Assembly (NCBI GenBank): GCA_012518215.1 | Contig: JAAYSV010000054.1 | Location: 1 to 53,765 of the forward strand | Length of the DNA: 53,765 nucleotides | Reading direction: 5' to 3' | Source: Bacillota bacterium | GTDB taxonomy: Bacteria > Bacillota > Dethiobacteria > DTU022 > PWGO01 | In this document: positions 8,434 through 18,167 of the stretch, one piece after another | Position numbering within the stretch: the first letter of the stretch is position 1 | How the letters are laid out: the number at the start of each line of letters is the position of its first letter | Made by a program: the position numbers and the translations under genes | Notes under the pieces: generated by a model | What the model saw: only the letters and a program-made list of their open reading frames with translations | Told to the model about the DNA's origin: nothing | Databases searched by the model: none

Positions 8434-8949
8434 TTACAGATCAAAAAGGCCTTCCGGTAAATCCACCCTCATCCTGCCGCGCCTGGTGTCAATCTCTTTT
8501 ACAATTTGTTTGGCCGCCGGCATGAGGAATTCCCCGCCCCCGGCCTTTTCGACCACGTAAATATCCTGCGCCGCCGAGGGAACAATCTCTTTGACGGTAC
8601 CGAGAAAATTCCCTTCTTCCGAACAAACCTGCATCCCCACAATCTCGCTGTGGTAGTAATGACCCGGAGGCAACGGCACCCTTTCTTCCGGCAAGATATA
8701 CAAATTATCGCCTTTCATTGCATCCGCTTCTTCACGACTATCTACACCCACCAGTTTGATGACCCACAATTTTCCCTGAATCCGGGCTTTTTCGACTTCC
8801 GCAATCCTGAATCCGCCTGATTCTTTTATTCTTACGCTTTTCAAACCATGGCAACGCTCCAGAAAATCAGATTGGGGAAAGACCTTGATCTCGCCCTTCA
8901 AACCGTGGCTGGAAATAACGGTGCCGATTACGACCAGATTGGCCCCCAT
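8434..8949 (-). CDS. rimM: 16S rRNA processing protein RimM
   Basis: A 30S assembly factor that binds ribosomal protein S19 during maturation of the 16S head. The 171-residue protein has the two expected domains: an N-terminal beta barrel starting VIGTVISSHGLKGEIKVFP, and a PRC-barrel region from about 95 (YYHSEIVGMQV) ending in MRVDLPEGLFDL. The conserved neighbours are khpA upstream and trmD downstream. Confidence 0.96.
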   Translation of the reverse strand: MGANLVVIGTVISSHGLKGEIKVFPQSDFLERCHGLKSVRIKESGGFRIAEVEKARIQGKLWVIKLVGVDSREEADAMKGDNLYILPEERVPLPPGHYYHSEIVGMQVCSEEGNFLGTVKEIVPSAAQDIYVVEKAGGGEFLMPAAKQIVKEIDTRRGRMRVDLPEGLFDL

Positions 8950-8977
8950 ATCATAACCTCAGTCCGCGTTGTATTTC

Positions 8978-9208
8978 TCATTCTATGATCTCGACCATCA
9001 CTCTTTTGTTTTCTTTGATGGCCGCTGCCCCCACTACAATACGGATTGCCTTGGCAATCCGCCCCTGTTTGCCAATGACCTTGCCCATATCTTCCGGTGC
9101 AACTCTCAGTTCCAGAATAATGGAGCGTTCCCCCTCAACCTGTTGCACGTCCACCTGTTCGGGATAATCTACCAATGATCTTGCAATGTATTCTACCAAT
9201 TCCTTCAT
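8978..9208 (-). CDS. khpA: KH-domain RNA-binding protein KhpA (YlqC)
   Basis: A 76-residue single KH-domain protein. The RNA-binding GxxG loop is GKQG (46-49) within MGKVIGKQGRIAKAIR. In Firmicutes KhpA pairs with KhpB/Jag and affects cell elongation and sRNA biology. The start is set at the ATG giving MKELVEYIA, 5-10 bases after a GGAGG site. A longer frame extends 13 residues upstream into rpsP but lacks support. It lies between rpsP and rimM. Confidence 0.93.
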   Translation of the reverse strand: MKELVEYIARSLVDYPEQVDVQQVEGERSIILELRVAPEDMGKVIGKQGRIAKAIRIVVGAAAIKENKRVMVEIIE

Positions 9209-9224
9209 AGCAAACCTCCTTAAC

Positions 9225-9467
9225 TTAATTGGCAACTGCTTTTTCAAGCAGTTTTCTTACCCTATCAGAAGGCTTCGCCCCTTTTGAGACCCAGTAATCA
9301 ACCTTTTCCTGATTGATAAACAAAGTAATCGGATCGGTGGTGGGGTTATAATAACCCACTTCCTCGATAAACCTGCCATCCCGGGGAGAACGTGAATCTG
9401 CAACAACGATACGGTAAAAAGGCTGTTTTTTTGCCCCCATTCTCTTCAAACGTATCCTTACAGCCAA
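9225..9467 (-). CDS. rpsP: 30S ribosomal protein S16
   Basis: An 80-residue protein with the full S16 signature: [37 protein letters not shown], and [18 protein letters not shown]. It binds 16S rRNA in the body of the small subunit. The start appears to be TTG, preceded by an AAAGGGGG site. The first residues are slightly longer than the MVRIRL start in many homologues, but no closer start codon is available. Confidence 0.98.
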   Translation of the reverse strand: MAVRIRLKRMGAKKQPFYRIVVADSRSPRDGRFIEEVGYYNPTTDPITLFINQEKVDYWVSKGAKPSDRVRKLLEKAVAN

Positions 9468-9496
9468 TACAACACCCCCTTTCTATCCATGATCAA

Positions 9497-10843
9497 TCAC
9501 ATAAAAGGGAACCTTCTGTTCTTTTTGGTTTTCTTGAACCCTTTCCTCCTGTCCATGGCCCCCAATTTTTTCATCATCTTTCTCATCTGTTCAAATTGTT
9601 TAAGAAGCCTGTTCACGTCTTGCACGCTGGTACCACTGCCCATGGCAATCCTTCTGCGCCTGCTGCTGTTTATGATGTGGGGATTGGCTCGTTCCTGCCT
9701 GGTCATGGAATTGATGACAGCCTCGGTCACCGCCAGCTGTTTGTCACCGAAAGCAAGATTTTTTACCTCTTTGGGAATTCCGGCTCCACCGGGAATAAGG
9801 TCTATGATCTCATTCAGCGAACCCATCTTCTTGATCTGTACCAATTGTTCCTGAAAATCTTCCAATGTGAACTGTTGGCTCAGAAGTTTCTTTTCCAGCT
9901 CGGCTGCCTTCTCCCTGTCCATCGTGGATTCTGCCTTCTCGATCAGAGAAAGGATGTCGCCCATTCCCAGTATCCTTTTAACCATCCGCTCGGGGTAAAA
10001 TGGTTCAAGCCCCTCAACCTTCTCCCCGGTTCCGATGAACTTTATGGGGCAACCCGTAACCGACCTTATGGAGAGAGCGGCCCCACCCCTCGTATCCCCG
10101 TCCAGCTTGGTCAGGATTACACCCGACAGATCCACTCTTGTGTTGAATTCCTCGGCAATGTTGACCGCATCCTGCCCCGTCATCGCATCGACAACAAGAA
10201 GTACCTCCTGGGGATTCAAAGCTCCCTGCAAAACGGAAAGCTCCTCCATCAATTCCTCGGCCACATGAAGACGGCCGGTCGTGTCCACGATGACCACATC
10301 CAGGCCTTCACTTTCAGCATGTTCTATCGCCTTCTGGCATACATCAAGGGGAGTATTTCCACCTGCATACACGGGCAAAGAAACTTCGGCAGCAAAGATC
10401 TTCAACTGGTCAACCGCCCCCGGGCGCTGCAAATCCGCTGCAACCAGAAGTGGCCGTTGCCCCTTGCTCCGCAGGTGAAAGGCCAGTTTGACCGCGGTGG
10501 TCGTCTTTCCCGCTCCCTGGATCCCGGCCAGCAAAATGACCGTTGGCGGAGTTGAAGCCATCTTTATCCGGCTGCTGTCCTGTTCAAGCAATGCCGTCAA
10601 TTCTTCCCTGACGATTTTGACAACCTGCTGCGCCGGTGAAAGACTTTTCAAAACTTCGTGCCCCACGGCCCTTTCCTTCACCGCCGACACGAGACTTCTT
10701 ACGACCTTGAAATTTACATCAGCCTCAAGAAGAGCAACCCTTATTTCGCGCAGCGCGGCCTCCACATCTTTTTCATTCAACTTGCCTTTTCCCTTCAAGC
10801 GCTTGAATACATCCTGCATTTTTTCCGAAAGAGAAGCAAACAT
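9497..10843 (-). CDS. ffh: Signal recognition particle protein Ffh (SRP54)
   Basis: The GTPase subunit of SRP, which binds signal sequences on ribosomes with 4.5S RNA and delivers them to FtsY. The protein has an N domain (about 1-90), a G domain with G1 GIQGAGKTTTAVKL (107-120), DTTGRLH, TKLDGDTRGG and GTGEKVEGLEPF, and a Met-rich M domain from about 300 to the end. With the ATG at 10843 it is 448 residues and begins MFASLSEKM as in relatives. An ATG two codons earlier lies too close to the GAGG site. The ylxM-ffh pairing is conserved. Confidence 0.97.
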   Translation of the reverse strand: MFASLSEKMQDVFKRLKGKGKLNEKDVEAALREIRVALLEADVNFKVVRSLVSAVKERAVGHEVLKSLSPAQQVVKIVREELTALLEQDSSRIKMASTPPTVILLAGIQGAGKTTTAVKLAFHLRSKGQRPLLVAADLQRPGAVDQLKIFAAEVSLPVYAGGNTPLDVCQKAIEHAESEGLDVVIVDTTGRLHVAEELMEELSVLQGALNPQEVLLVVDAMTGQDAVNIAEEFNTRVDLSGVILTKLDGDTRGGAALSIRSVTGCPIKFIGTGEKVEGLEPFYPERMVKRILGMGDILSLIEKAESTMDREKAAELEKKLLSQQFTLEDFQEQLVQIKKMGSLNEIIDLIPGGAGIPKEVKNLAFGDKQLAVTEAVINSMTRQERANPHIINSSRRRRIAMGSGTSVQDVNRLLKQFEQMRKMMKKLGAMDRRKGFKKTKKNRRFPFM

Positions 10844-10883
10844 CGTCATATACCTCTTTTATATTATTCAAATAAAAACATCG

Positions 10884-11237
10884 TTAATTTTCATTTTCCG
10901 CAAACAGATCCTTGACAATCTTTCTTAACCTGTCAATTTCCTTCCCCTGCATCTCCAGCTCCAATGCTGATATTATCTCCAGCATCTTGCTCAATTTCTT
11001 CTTGCGATAGACATAACGTTCGTACAGCTTCATTGCCCCTTCCAGGGTTTCCAGTGATTGCAAAGCTCGTTTTACGATATCATGGACACCTTGCCTGCTG
11101 ATCCGTTGAACCTCGGCAATCTCACCCAGGGAAAGGTTGTCAAAATAATACAGCCGCAACGCATGTTGCTGCTTGGGTGTCAGAAAAAGCCCGTATATGT
11201 CATACAGATAACTTACTCGTTCAAGTTTCTCAAGCAT
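10884..11237 (-). CDS. ylxM: YlxM/UPF0122 helix-turn-helix protein
   Basis: A 117-residue protein with a sigma-factor region-4-like helix-turn-helix: LTPKQQHALRLYYFDNLSLGEIAEVQ and ISRQGVHDIVKRA (about 20-58), then a Lys/Glu-rich helical tail. In streptococci YlxM modulates SRP GTPase activity. The gene sits immediately upstream of ffh, as in other Firmicutes. The ATG at 11237 gives MLEKLERVSYLYD; an upstream in-frame TTG is less likely. A MITE-like repeat lies directly upstream of this gene. Confidence 0.93.
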   Translation of the reverse strand: MLEKLERVSYLYDIYGLFLTPKQQHALRLYYFDNLSLGEIAEVQRISRQGVHDIVKRALQSLETLEGAMKLYERYVYRKKKLSKMLEIISALELEMQGKEIDRLRKIVKDLFAENEN

Positions 11238-11274
11238 TTTTCCGCCTGTCAAGTGTTTTTACTTTACACCACAT

Positions 11275-11397
11275 TTTACACAAAAATGTATCAACAAGCA
11301 ATCCCTGCAATTGTATTCAGGACTGAATAGTGAAGAATGCATGCCATCATCAGGCCATGTTGCTGATGATGATATATGCCTTCCATTTTTGTGTAAA
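11275..11397. repeat. 123-bp MITE-like element with 14-bp terminal inverted repeats
   Basis: The 14 bases TTTACACAAAAATG at 11275-11288 are perfectly repeated in inverted orientation at 11384-11397. Inside lie a 9-bp hairpin (11345-11353 with 11363-11371) and a smaller one (11315-11320 with 11323-11328). The termini recall those of IS256-family elements in Clostridia, from memory. The 8-bp flanks are not identical, so there is no visible target duplication. No coding frame spans it. It fills most of the gap between ftsY and ylxM. Confidence 0.55.
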
Positions 11398-11435
11398 TAA
11401 AATAAATGGCAGAAAAAGAGGGCTTGCGGCTGCTT

Positions 11436-12347
11436 TCAACCCAGAAGAGCCTCCACGAAAAGGCCGGGATCAAAATACTCCAGATCATTTATCTTCTCCC
11501 CCAGGCCCACATGACTGATCGGAACTCCGAGCCGTTCCTTGATGGCAATGGCAATACCACCCCTGGCGGTCCCATCAAGTTTCGTCAGAATCACCCCGGA
11601 AACCGGAACAGCATGGTTGAACTTTTCCGCCTGTGCCAACCCATTCTGCCCGGTGGTGGCATCGATGACCAACATTACTTTTTGGGGTGCACCGGCGATC
11701 ACTTTACCGCAGACCCGGTGTATCTTTTTCAGTTCCTCCATCAGGTTCACCTTGGTATGCAGCCTGCCGGCGGTGTCACCGATCACGACATCCACATCAC
11801 GGGCCCTGGCGGCCTGCAAAGCATCATAATAAACAGAGGAAGGGTCGGATCCTGCCTGCTGTTTGACAATCTCTGCACCGGTACGTTCGGCCCAGATTTC
11901 AAGCTGCTCTATGGCCGCTGCCCGGAAAGTATCTCCGGCTACCAGCATCACTTTCTTCCGGTTTCTGATCCAGCGATGAGCAAGTTTGCCAATGGTGGTG
12001 GTCTTTCCCGAACCGTTGACACCCACCACCAGGATGACCAGGGGGGTATCAAAAATGTCCCTTTCGGGAAGGACCGGATAATGGCTCAACAAACCAATCA
12101 GTTGCCGGGCCAGTATTTCTTTAACCCTGGCCGCATCGGTTATCCTTTTGTCCTGCAGTTCTTCCCTGAGACTCTCGATAATATTCTCCGAGGTTTCAGC
12201 CCCCACGTCGCCAAGAATCAGCCCCTCTTCCAGTTCTTCAAAAAAAGCGTCCGTGATTTCCCGGCCCCGGAAAAGATGTTCCAGGCGTTGGCCAAAATTT
12301 TTACGACTCCTTTCCAGACCGCTTTTGAATTTGTCAAACAGGCTCAT
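11436..12347 (-). CDS. ftsY: Signal recognition particle receptor FtsY
   Basis: The membrane-associated SRP receptor GTPase that docks Ffh-ribosome complexes at the translocon. It is 303 residues long: a short N domain, G1 GVNGSGKTTTIGKL (109-122), DTAGRLH, TKLDGTARGG and the closing GLGEKINDLEYFDP. The long acidic A domain of enterobacteria is absent, as usual in Firmicutes. It starts 22 bases after smc ends, in the conserved rnc-smc-ftsY order. Confidence 0.97.
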   Translation of the reverse strand: MSLFDKFKSGLERSRKNFGQRLEHLFRGREITDAFFEELEEGLILGDVGAETSENIIESLREELQDKRITDAARVKEILARQLIGLLSHYPVLPERDIFDTPLVILVVGVNGSGKTTTIGKLAHRWIRNRKKVMLVAGDTFRAAAIEQLEIWAERTGAEIVKQQAGSDPSSVYYDALQAARARDVDVVIGDTAGRLHTKVNLMEELKKIHRVCGKVIAGAPQKVMLVIDATTGQNGLAQAEKFNHAVPVSGVILTKLDGTARGGIAIAIKERLGVPISHVGLGEKINDLEYFDPGLFVEALLG

Positions 12348-12369
12348 GGTACATCTCCTTCATCAAATT

Positions 12370-15300
12370 TCAACTGGCTATCTCGTTGACTTTCATGGAT
12401 ATGATCTGTGAAATACCCGGTTCCGGCATGGTAACGCCGTAAACCACATCGGCTTTCTCCATCGTGCTTCTCCGGTGGGTAATAAAGATGAACTGAGAAC
12501 CGGCGACGGCATCATCCATGAAATCAATGAATCTGGAAAGATTGCTATCATCAAGGGAGGATTCGATCTCGTCCAGGAAATAAAATGGAGCCGGTTTGTA
12601 TCTGAAAAGCGCAAAGATAAGCGCTATGGCCGTAAGCGCTTTCTCCCCTGAAGAGAGCAAGGATATATTTCTCAAATTTTTCCCCGGAGGCTGGGCAACT
12701 ATCTCGATACCGGAGTCGAGAATGGCTTCCGGATCGGTAAATTTCAAGATCGCCTGCCCGCCACCGAACAGCTCCACAAAGGTATCCCTGAAATGGCCCG
12801 CGATCTCTTCCAGCGCCTCGACAAGTTTGTTCATTATGCGTTCATCTATCTCTGCCAGGATATCTTTTACAGACTCCTCCCCTTCAATCAGATCTTTCTC
12901 CTGTTCCTGCAAAAAAGAGACCCTTTCCGTGATCCGTTCCAGCTCGTCTATGGCCCCGATACGCACCTGTCCCATCAACTCGATTTCTTCCTTCAGCCGA
13001 TTGATCTCTTCCATGACCTCGGCCTCGTTATAATCAGGTTCGTCTATCTCCCTTGCCGGGTATGCATCGAACTTTTCCCTGAAAAGATTTTGCAGGTGCT
13101 CATATTCTGACTGCAGGCGGGTTTTCTCGATTTCCAGCCTGTGTTCTGCGCGTTCCAGCCTATGGCGCTTGTTTTTTCGGACCTGCTCCTCTTTCTCAAG
13201 TTCCTTCTTTTCGGCCATTCCCGTGTCATATTCCCGTCGAATATCTTCATATTCTATCGTTTTTTCCCTGCTTCCGGCTGCCAGTCGATCCATTTTCCTG
13301 ACCTCTTCCGTTTTCTCCTCGCCCATCTCCACAAGAAGTTCCTCGATATGCACGATATTCCGATCCAGTTCGGCTATTTCATTTTCAACTTTCTGCAAAT
13401 CGTTTCTGGTCAGCACCAGACGTTCAGCGAGATAATTGCGCTGTTCGGCAACCTTGTTATATTCTATTTTTTTCCGGGTGAGGGCGTCAGCAACGGCATC
13501 CCGGCCTTCGATGATGTGGCGATGTCTTTCCTTCATCTCATCGTGCGCTGATTCGAGGGTGGCGCTTCTTTTATTCAGTTGAAGCAACTCTTCACGCAGT
13601 GAATCCCCCCGTTCACACAGTTCACCCTCCTCCGTGACCAGGGATTCGGCCAAACTGAAGTGCATCCGTATATTTGCTTCCCGATGATCCTTCTCCTGGT
13701 CAAGGAGTGCCCTTTTCCTCTCCAGGGCCTCCATTTCCGCCTTCAGCTTTTCCACAAATTCTCGTGAATGCGCCTGTTTTTCTTCGTAAGCTCCGGTTTG
13801 TTTCTCAAGATGCCGCAGTTTCCCTGACAGCCCCTCCATTTCTTTTCGATCTCTGGCTATTTTGCTTTCAATTTTTTTGATTTCTTCCTCCCGATTCCAT
13901 CTTCGGGTTTCTTCCTCTTTCCCCCCACCCCCGCGTATGGCACCACCGGGATATACAACTTCACCATCCAGGGTAACCGCATATACCGAATACCCCGATT
14001 CACGGGCCACGTCAAGCGCAGCTTCCAGATCCTCGGTCAGGTAGATATTCCCCAACAGCCACCTGCCGATCTCTTTGTATTCCGGATCCACATGACAAAT
14101 CTCGAGGAAGGATCCTTTGTTACCGGGGACCCCCTTGATCTTTTCGGACATGGAAGCAACCCCGGCTTCAATTTTGCGAGCAGTGCTCAACGGAAAAACG
14201 GTGGCCCAACCCCTCCGTCCATTCTTGAGATAATTTACAGCCCGTACCGCCGCTTTCTCATCCGTGGCCACAACCCCGAAAACCTTCTCACCCAGCACCG
14301 CTTCAAGTGCGCCCCTGAACTCCGGAACAACAGCTATTTTGGAGAAGATGGCTCCCGGAAGTATCTTTTGCAAGGAAGAGTTGCCGAGCAATTCCTCCGA
14401 TCCAATCTGAAATGAAGTCCTGCCATCTTCTTCAAGTTTTTTCAACAGCCACCGTTTATTTTCGCCCGCGGAAAGGCGCTCCCTGATCATTGCAAGCTGC
14501 TGCTCGATCGATGACTCTTTTTCTCTGGTTTTTTCCAGTACAGATTCGATTGCATCAATTTTCTGCAGCGTTTCACTCAAAAGCGTTTTTTTTGCCTGCC
14601 TCTCCCCCTCCACCTCCGAGGCTTTCCGGCCGATCGATCCAACCTTCTCTCGCTCATTTTCAATCTGCTCTTCGATATCTGCACGCTCCGACTCTATCCT
14701 TTCCTGCCGATGGACTATTTCAGCCAATGTCGCTTCCAGCGCCTCGATGCGTGTCGCGGTGGAAACAAGTTCCTGCTTGAGCTGTTCCATCTGCAGCAAA
14801 GACTCCTCGGTCCGGTAACGTTCATTTTCTTGCTGTAATTTATCCACTTCTTCCCGGATCATCTCTATTTCTTTCTTTTTTTCTGCAAGTTGTTCTTCGT
14901 GTTGTACACATGCATAGCCCAATTCCCGGGCTTTTCTCCCGTGATTGTCCCGGCTTTCCCTGTTCTCCTCCAGACGCCGAACCTGGTTCTGTTTTTTTTC
15001 TTCCAGCAGGCGCAACCTTCCCTCGATCTGTTCTTTTTCCTGCCAGGCAGCATTCAATTCCTTTTCAAGGGCACTCTTGCGATCTTCGACCTCTTCCAGC
15101 CGCCTTTCCGTCTCCTGCAATGATGCGACTGTCGTTGTTAAATCACTTATCACCCTGACCGTTTCATTTTTATTTTTTTCCAGCTTTTCGCTTACCTTTT
15201 CCACGAGCAATTTGTATTCACATATCCTGTGATTCAGAACAAGACTTTCCCTGGCCTTCAAAGTATCTCTGAGCTCCATGTAAGTTCGTGCCAGCTCTGC

Positions 15301-15924
15301 CTGCCCTTTCAACGGCTCGATCTGATTGTCCAACTCGTGGATCAGATCCCTGATCCGCTGCAAGTTGACGCGCATATCATCGAGCCTCAGGCGGGCCTCC
15401 CTCTTGCGATGCCTGTATTTCAACGTCCCTGCAGCCTCTTCTATCAGTTCCCTGCAATCCTCGGGCCTTGCAGAGATGATTTTCTCGACCCGGTTCTGTC
15501 CCACTATGGAATAGAATTCTTTGCCGACCCCTGTATCCATGAATAATTCTGCAATATCCTTCAGGCGGCAGGGGGTTTTGTTTATAAAATATTCGCTTTC
15601 ACCGGAGCGGTACAGCCTGCGGGTGATTTCCATCTCGGCAAAATCAAGCTCGAGGTGGGAATCTACATTTTCAAAGCATAGGCTTACTTCCGCAAAATTG
15701 AGGGGTTTTCGTTCCTTGCTTCCACAAAAAATAAGGTCTTCCATCCGCCCCCCGCGCAGATCCTTGACACTCTGTTCGCCCAGAGCCCATCTGACGGCAT
15801 CAACGATATTACTTTTCCCGCATCCATTGGGGCCAATTATCGCCGAGCTCCCCCTGGAAAACTCGATTGTAGCCTTGTCGGCAAAAGACTTGAAACCGAA
15901 TATCTCGATTTTTTTCAAGTACAA
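12370..15924 (-). CDS. smc: Chromosome segregation ATPase SMC
   Basis: The core subunit of bacterial condensin, which organises DNA with ScpA and ScpB. The 1184-residue protein has a Walker A GPNGCGKSN (31-39), long coiled coils (about 170-500 and 680-1010), a hinge around 510-680 (EFRGALEAVLGEKVFGVV and PGGAIRGGGG), the ABC signature LLSSGEKALTAIAL and Walker B FYFLDEIESSLDD. The start is TTG, about eight bases after a GGGG site, giving MYLKKIEIFGFKSFADK as in relatives. Confidence 0.98.
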   Translation of the reverse strand: MYLKKIEIFGFKSFADKATIEFSRGSSAIIGPNGCGKSNIVDAVRWALGEQSVKDLRGGRMEDLIFCGSKERKPLNFAEVSLCFENVDSHLELDFAEMEITRRLYRSGESEYFINKTPCRLKDIAELFMDTGVGKEFYSIVGQNRVEKIISARPEDCRELIEEAAGTLKYRHRKREARLRLDDMRVNLQRIRDLIHELDNQIEPLKGQAELARTYMELRDTLKARESLVLNHRICEYKLLVEKVSEKLEKNKNETVRVISDLTTTVASLQETERRLEEVEDRKSALEKELNAAWQEKEQIEGRLRLLEEKKQNQVRRLEENRESRDNHGRKARELGYACVQHEEQLAEKKKEIEMIREEVDKLQQENERYRTEESLLQMEQLKQELVSTATRIEALEATLAEIVHRQERIESERADIEEQIENEREKVGSIGRKASEVEGERQAKKTLLSETLQKIDAIESVLEKTREKESSIEQQLAMIRERLSAGENKRWLLKKLEEDGRTSFQIGSEELLGNSSLQKILPGAIFSKIAVVPEFRGALEAVLGEKVFGVVATDEKAAVRAVNYLKNGRRGWATVFPLSTARKIEAGVASMSEKIKGVPGNKGSFLEICHVDPEYKEIGRWLLGNIYLTEDLEAALDVARESGYSVYAVTLDGEVVYPGGAIRGGGGKEEETRRWNREEEIKKIESKIARDRKEMEGLSGKLRHLEKQTGAYEEKQAHSREFVEKLKAEMEALERKRALLDQEKDHREANIRMHFSLAESLVTEEGELCERGDSLREELLQLNKRSATLESAHDEMKERHRHIIEGRDAVADALTRKKIEYNKVAEQRNYLAERLVLTRNDLQKVENEIAELDRNIVHIEELLVEMGEEKTEEVRKMDRLAAGSREKTIEYEDIRREYDTGMAEKKELEKEEQVRKNKRHRLERAEHRLEIEKTRLQSEYEHLQNLFREKFDAYPAREIDEPDYNEAEVMEEINRLKEEIELMGQVRIGAIDELERITERVSFLQEQEKDLIEGEESVKDILAEIDERIMNKLVEALEEIAGHFRDTFVELFGGGQAILKFTDPEAILDSGIEIVAQPPGKNLRNISLLSSGEKALTAIALIFALFRYKPAPFYFLDEIESSLDDSNLSRFIDFMDDAVAGSQFIFITHRRSTMEKADVVYGVTMPEPGISQIISMKVNEIAS

Positions 15925-16097
15925 CTACATTACCCCTTTACAATCTTAGATCCATGTCCGCTGCTTTTTTTTCATCGCAAACCCACACGGGTTCTTCCCC
16001 GTGCCAATTCACCATCTATTATATTCTAATTCAAGGATGCAACTTCCTTCAAGGCCATCTCCACATATGCCATTCCCGGCATTTTACCGGGGCACCA

Positions 16098-16802
16098 TCA
16101 ATCATGCTCCAGTGCCTCCCAGGCAAATTTTGCCGCCGCCTGTTCGGCCGCTTTCTTGGTTTTACCGGATCCGGTACCGATCACTTTGCGGCCCAGTCGT
16201 ACCTGAGCGATAAACACCTTATCGTGGTCCGGCCCCCTTGCGCTGATGATCCTGTAACGGGGAGTAATGGAATAACGCGACTGCATGTATTCCTGGATCA
16301 ATGTTTTGAAATCCTCGTTCAGTCCCCCCCGGTCCCACATTTCAAAAATGGGCCCCATCAAGGACAGGACATGGTCATGAGCTACCCGGTAACCTTGATC
16401 CAAAAAAAGAGCGCCGATAAGCGCTTCCACCGCATCAGCCAGTATCGACGGGCGTGAATCGCCGCCGCTGGCAGCCTCACCTTTCCCCAGGCACAGGTAT
16501 TGCCCCAGCTCCAGGCGCAGGGCGATCCGCACCAGTGATTTTTCGCAGACGATTTTTGCCCTCAACCTGGTCAGATCGCCTTCAGTTGCAAGGGGATAGG
16601 TTTTGAACAGATAATCGCTGACCACCAATTCAAGCACGGAATCTCCAAGAAATTCAAGGCGTTCATTGTGGTTCAATCTATCATCGGTTTCGTGTGCGTA
16701 GGAAGAATGAATCAATGCTTCCCTGTACAAATTCAGGTCATGAAAATTCCATCCCAGCTTCTTCAACAATTTGTGGACACTTTCAACAGCCAAGGCGCTC
16801 AC
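16098..16802 (-). CDS. rnc: Ribonuclease III
   Basis: A double-strand-specific RNase that processes rRNA precursors and mRNAs. The signature NERLEFLGDSVLELV (46-60) carries catalytic Glu50 and Asp54; the second acidic set lies in ADAVEALIGALFLDQG (about 113-128). A dsRNA-binding domain fills the C-terminus (about 157-230). The length of 234 residues is normal. It follows fabF by 14 bases. Confidence 0.98.
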   Translation of the reverse strand: MSALAVESVHKLLKKLGWNFHDLNLYREALIHSSYAHETDDRLNHNERLEFLGDSVLELVVSDYLFKTYPLATEGDLTRLRAKIVCEKSLVRIALRLELGQYLCLGKGEAASGGDSRPSILADAVEALIGALFLDQGYRVAHDHVLSLMGPIFEMWDRGGLNEDFKTLIQEYMQSRYSITPRYRIISARGPDHDKVFIAQVRLGRKVIGTGSGKTKKAAEQAAAKFAWEALEHD

Positions 16803-16816
16803 CCGGTATATCCGTA

Positions 16817-18064
16817 TTAAAATTCAAATCTTTTCAGTGCCAGACAGGAATTGGTACCGCCGAAACCAAAGGAATTTGACAGGGCACGATCAACTGTGGC
16901 TTCACGCATCTTCCCGGGTACATAGTCAAGGTCACATTCGGGGTCCGGGTATTCATAGTTGATCGTAGGCGGTATGACATGGTGCTTCAGGGTCATAAGG
17001 GTGGAGATAAGTTCAACGGCACCTGCGGCACCCAGAAGGTGGCCGAACATCGATTTGTTGGAACTTACAGCCAGCCTGCAAGCATGCTCGCCAAATAATT
17101 TTTTTATGGAAATGGTCTCGATCCTGTCGTTATGTGGCGTCGAAGTGCCGTGTGCATTGATATAATCGATCTGCCCGGGTTCCAGGCCGGCGTCGTCCAG
17201 AGCCCTTTTCATGCACAGAAAAGCCCCCCTACCCTCGGGATCAGGGGCAGTGATGTGATAGGCATCCCCGGACATGCCATAACCTACAATCTCCCCGTAG
17301 ATATCTGCGCCTCTTTTTAGCGCACTGTCCAGCTCCTCCATGATCACGACCCCGGCGCCTTCCCCCATTACGAACCCATCGCGGCGTTCATCGAAAGGCC
17401 TGGAGGCCTCCCCGGGAGAATCATTGCGTGTGGAGAGGGCCCGTGCTGAACAGAACCCCCCGTAAGCCAGAGGGGTAATCGCTGCCTCTGCACCCCCGGC
17501 CACCATGCAATCGGCATCCCCTCTCTGGATGATCCGGAAAGAATCGCCAATGGAATGTGTTGAAGTTGCACAGGCGGTGACCGTCGTGTTGAGCGGGCCC
17601 CTTGCCTGCAGGTAGATGGAAATATAACCTGCAGCCATGTTGGCAATGAGCATGGGCACCATGAACGGGCTGATTCTGCGCGGCCCTTTTTCCATGAGTA
17701 TTTTCATCTGTTCCTCGAAAGTACCGATACCGCCAATTCCGGACCCGACCGAAACCCCCAGCCGTTCTTTATCCAGATCATCATGGCCGTTCAGACCGGC
17801 GTCTTCCCATGCTTGCATGGCTGCATCCACCGCATATTGCGTGAACCTATCCATCTTTTTGGCTTCTTTTTTCTCGATGTACCTCAACGGGTCAAAATCT
17901 TTGACCTCGCCAGCAATCCTTGAGGAATAATCTGAAGGGTCGAAACGGGAAATCAGGTCAATACCATTTCTCCCGCTGATAAGGCCTTCCCAGAATGTCT
18001 CCCTGTTGTTGCCGATCGGTGAAACAACACCCACCCCGGTAACCACAACTCTTCTTTCTCTCAC
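16817..18064 (-). CDS. fabF: 3-oxoacyl-[acyl-carrier-protein] synthase II
   Basis: A condensing enzyme that extends acyl-ACP with malonyl-ACP. The catalytic triad is Cys165 (TACATSTHS), His305 ([11 protein letters not shown]) and His342 ([11 protein letters not shown]), with Lys337 before it. The 415-residue length is standard. The start is GTG after a GAGG site, giving [18 protein letters not shown]. It follows acpP after a spacer with a strong 10-bp hairpin. Confidence 0.98.
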   Translation of the reverse strand: MRERRVVVTGVGVVSPIGNNRETFWEGLISGRNGIDLISRFDPSDYSSRIAGEVKDFDPLRYIEKKEAKKMDRFTQYAVDAAMQAWEDAGLNGHDDLDKERLGVSVGSGIGGIGTFEEQMKILMEKGPRRISPFMVPMLIANMAAGYISIYLQARGPLNTTVTACATSTHSIGDSFRIIQRGDADCMVAGGAEAAITPLAYGGFCSARALSTRNDSPGEASRPFDERRDGFVMGEGAGVVIMEELDSALKRGADIYGEIVGYGMSGDAYHITAPDPEGRGAFLCMKRALDDAGLEPGQIDYINAHGTSTPHNDRIETISIKKLFGEHACRLAVSSNKSMFGHLLGAAGAVELISTLMTLKHHVIPPTINYEYPDPECDLDYVPGKMREATVDRALSNSFGFGGTNSCLALKRFEF

Positions 18065-18089
18065 GATAACACCTCTTTGAATACCACTA

Positions 18090-18121
18090 CCGGCCTTTTT
18101 ATGTTCCGATCAAAAGGCCGG
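18090..18121 (-). other. Stable 10-bp hairpin in the acpP-fabF spacer
   Basis: A perfect inverted repeat CCGGCCTTTT/AAAAGGCCGG (18090-18099 with 18112-18121) with a 12-base loop lies between acpP and fabF. No U-tract follows on the minus strand, so it is more likely an mRNA processing or stabilising hairpin than a strong terminator. It could separate high acpP from lower fabF expression. Confidence 0.6.
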
Positions 18122-18167
18122 CTGTATATTGAAAATAAAAATACGCTGTATCTGAAGCGAAAAGGAA

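Noticed and set aside
9392-10555. Plus-strand 387-codon frame
   Set aside because: Antisense to ffh, which is unmistakable on the other strand.
11406-12389. Plus-strand 327-codon frame
   Set aside because: Antisense to ftsY.
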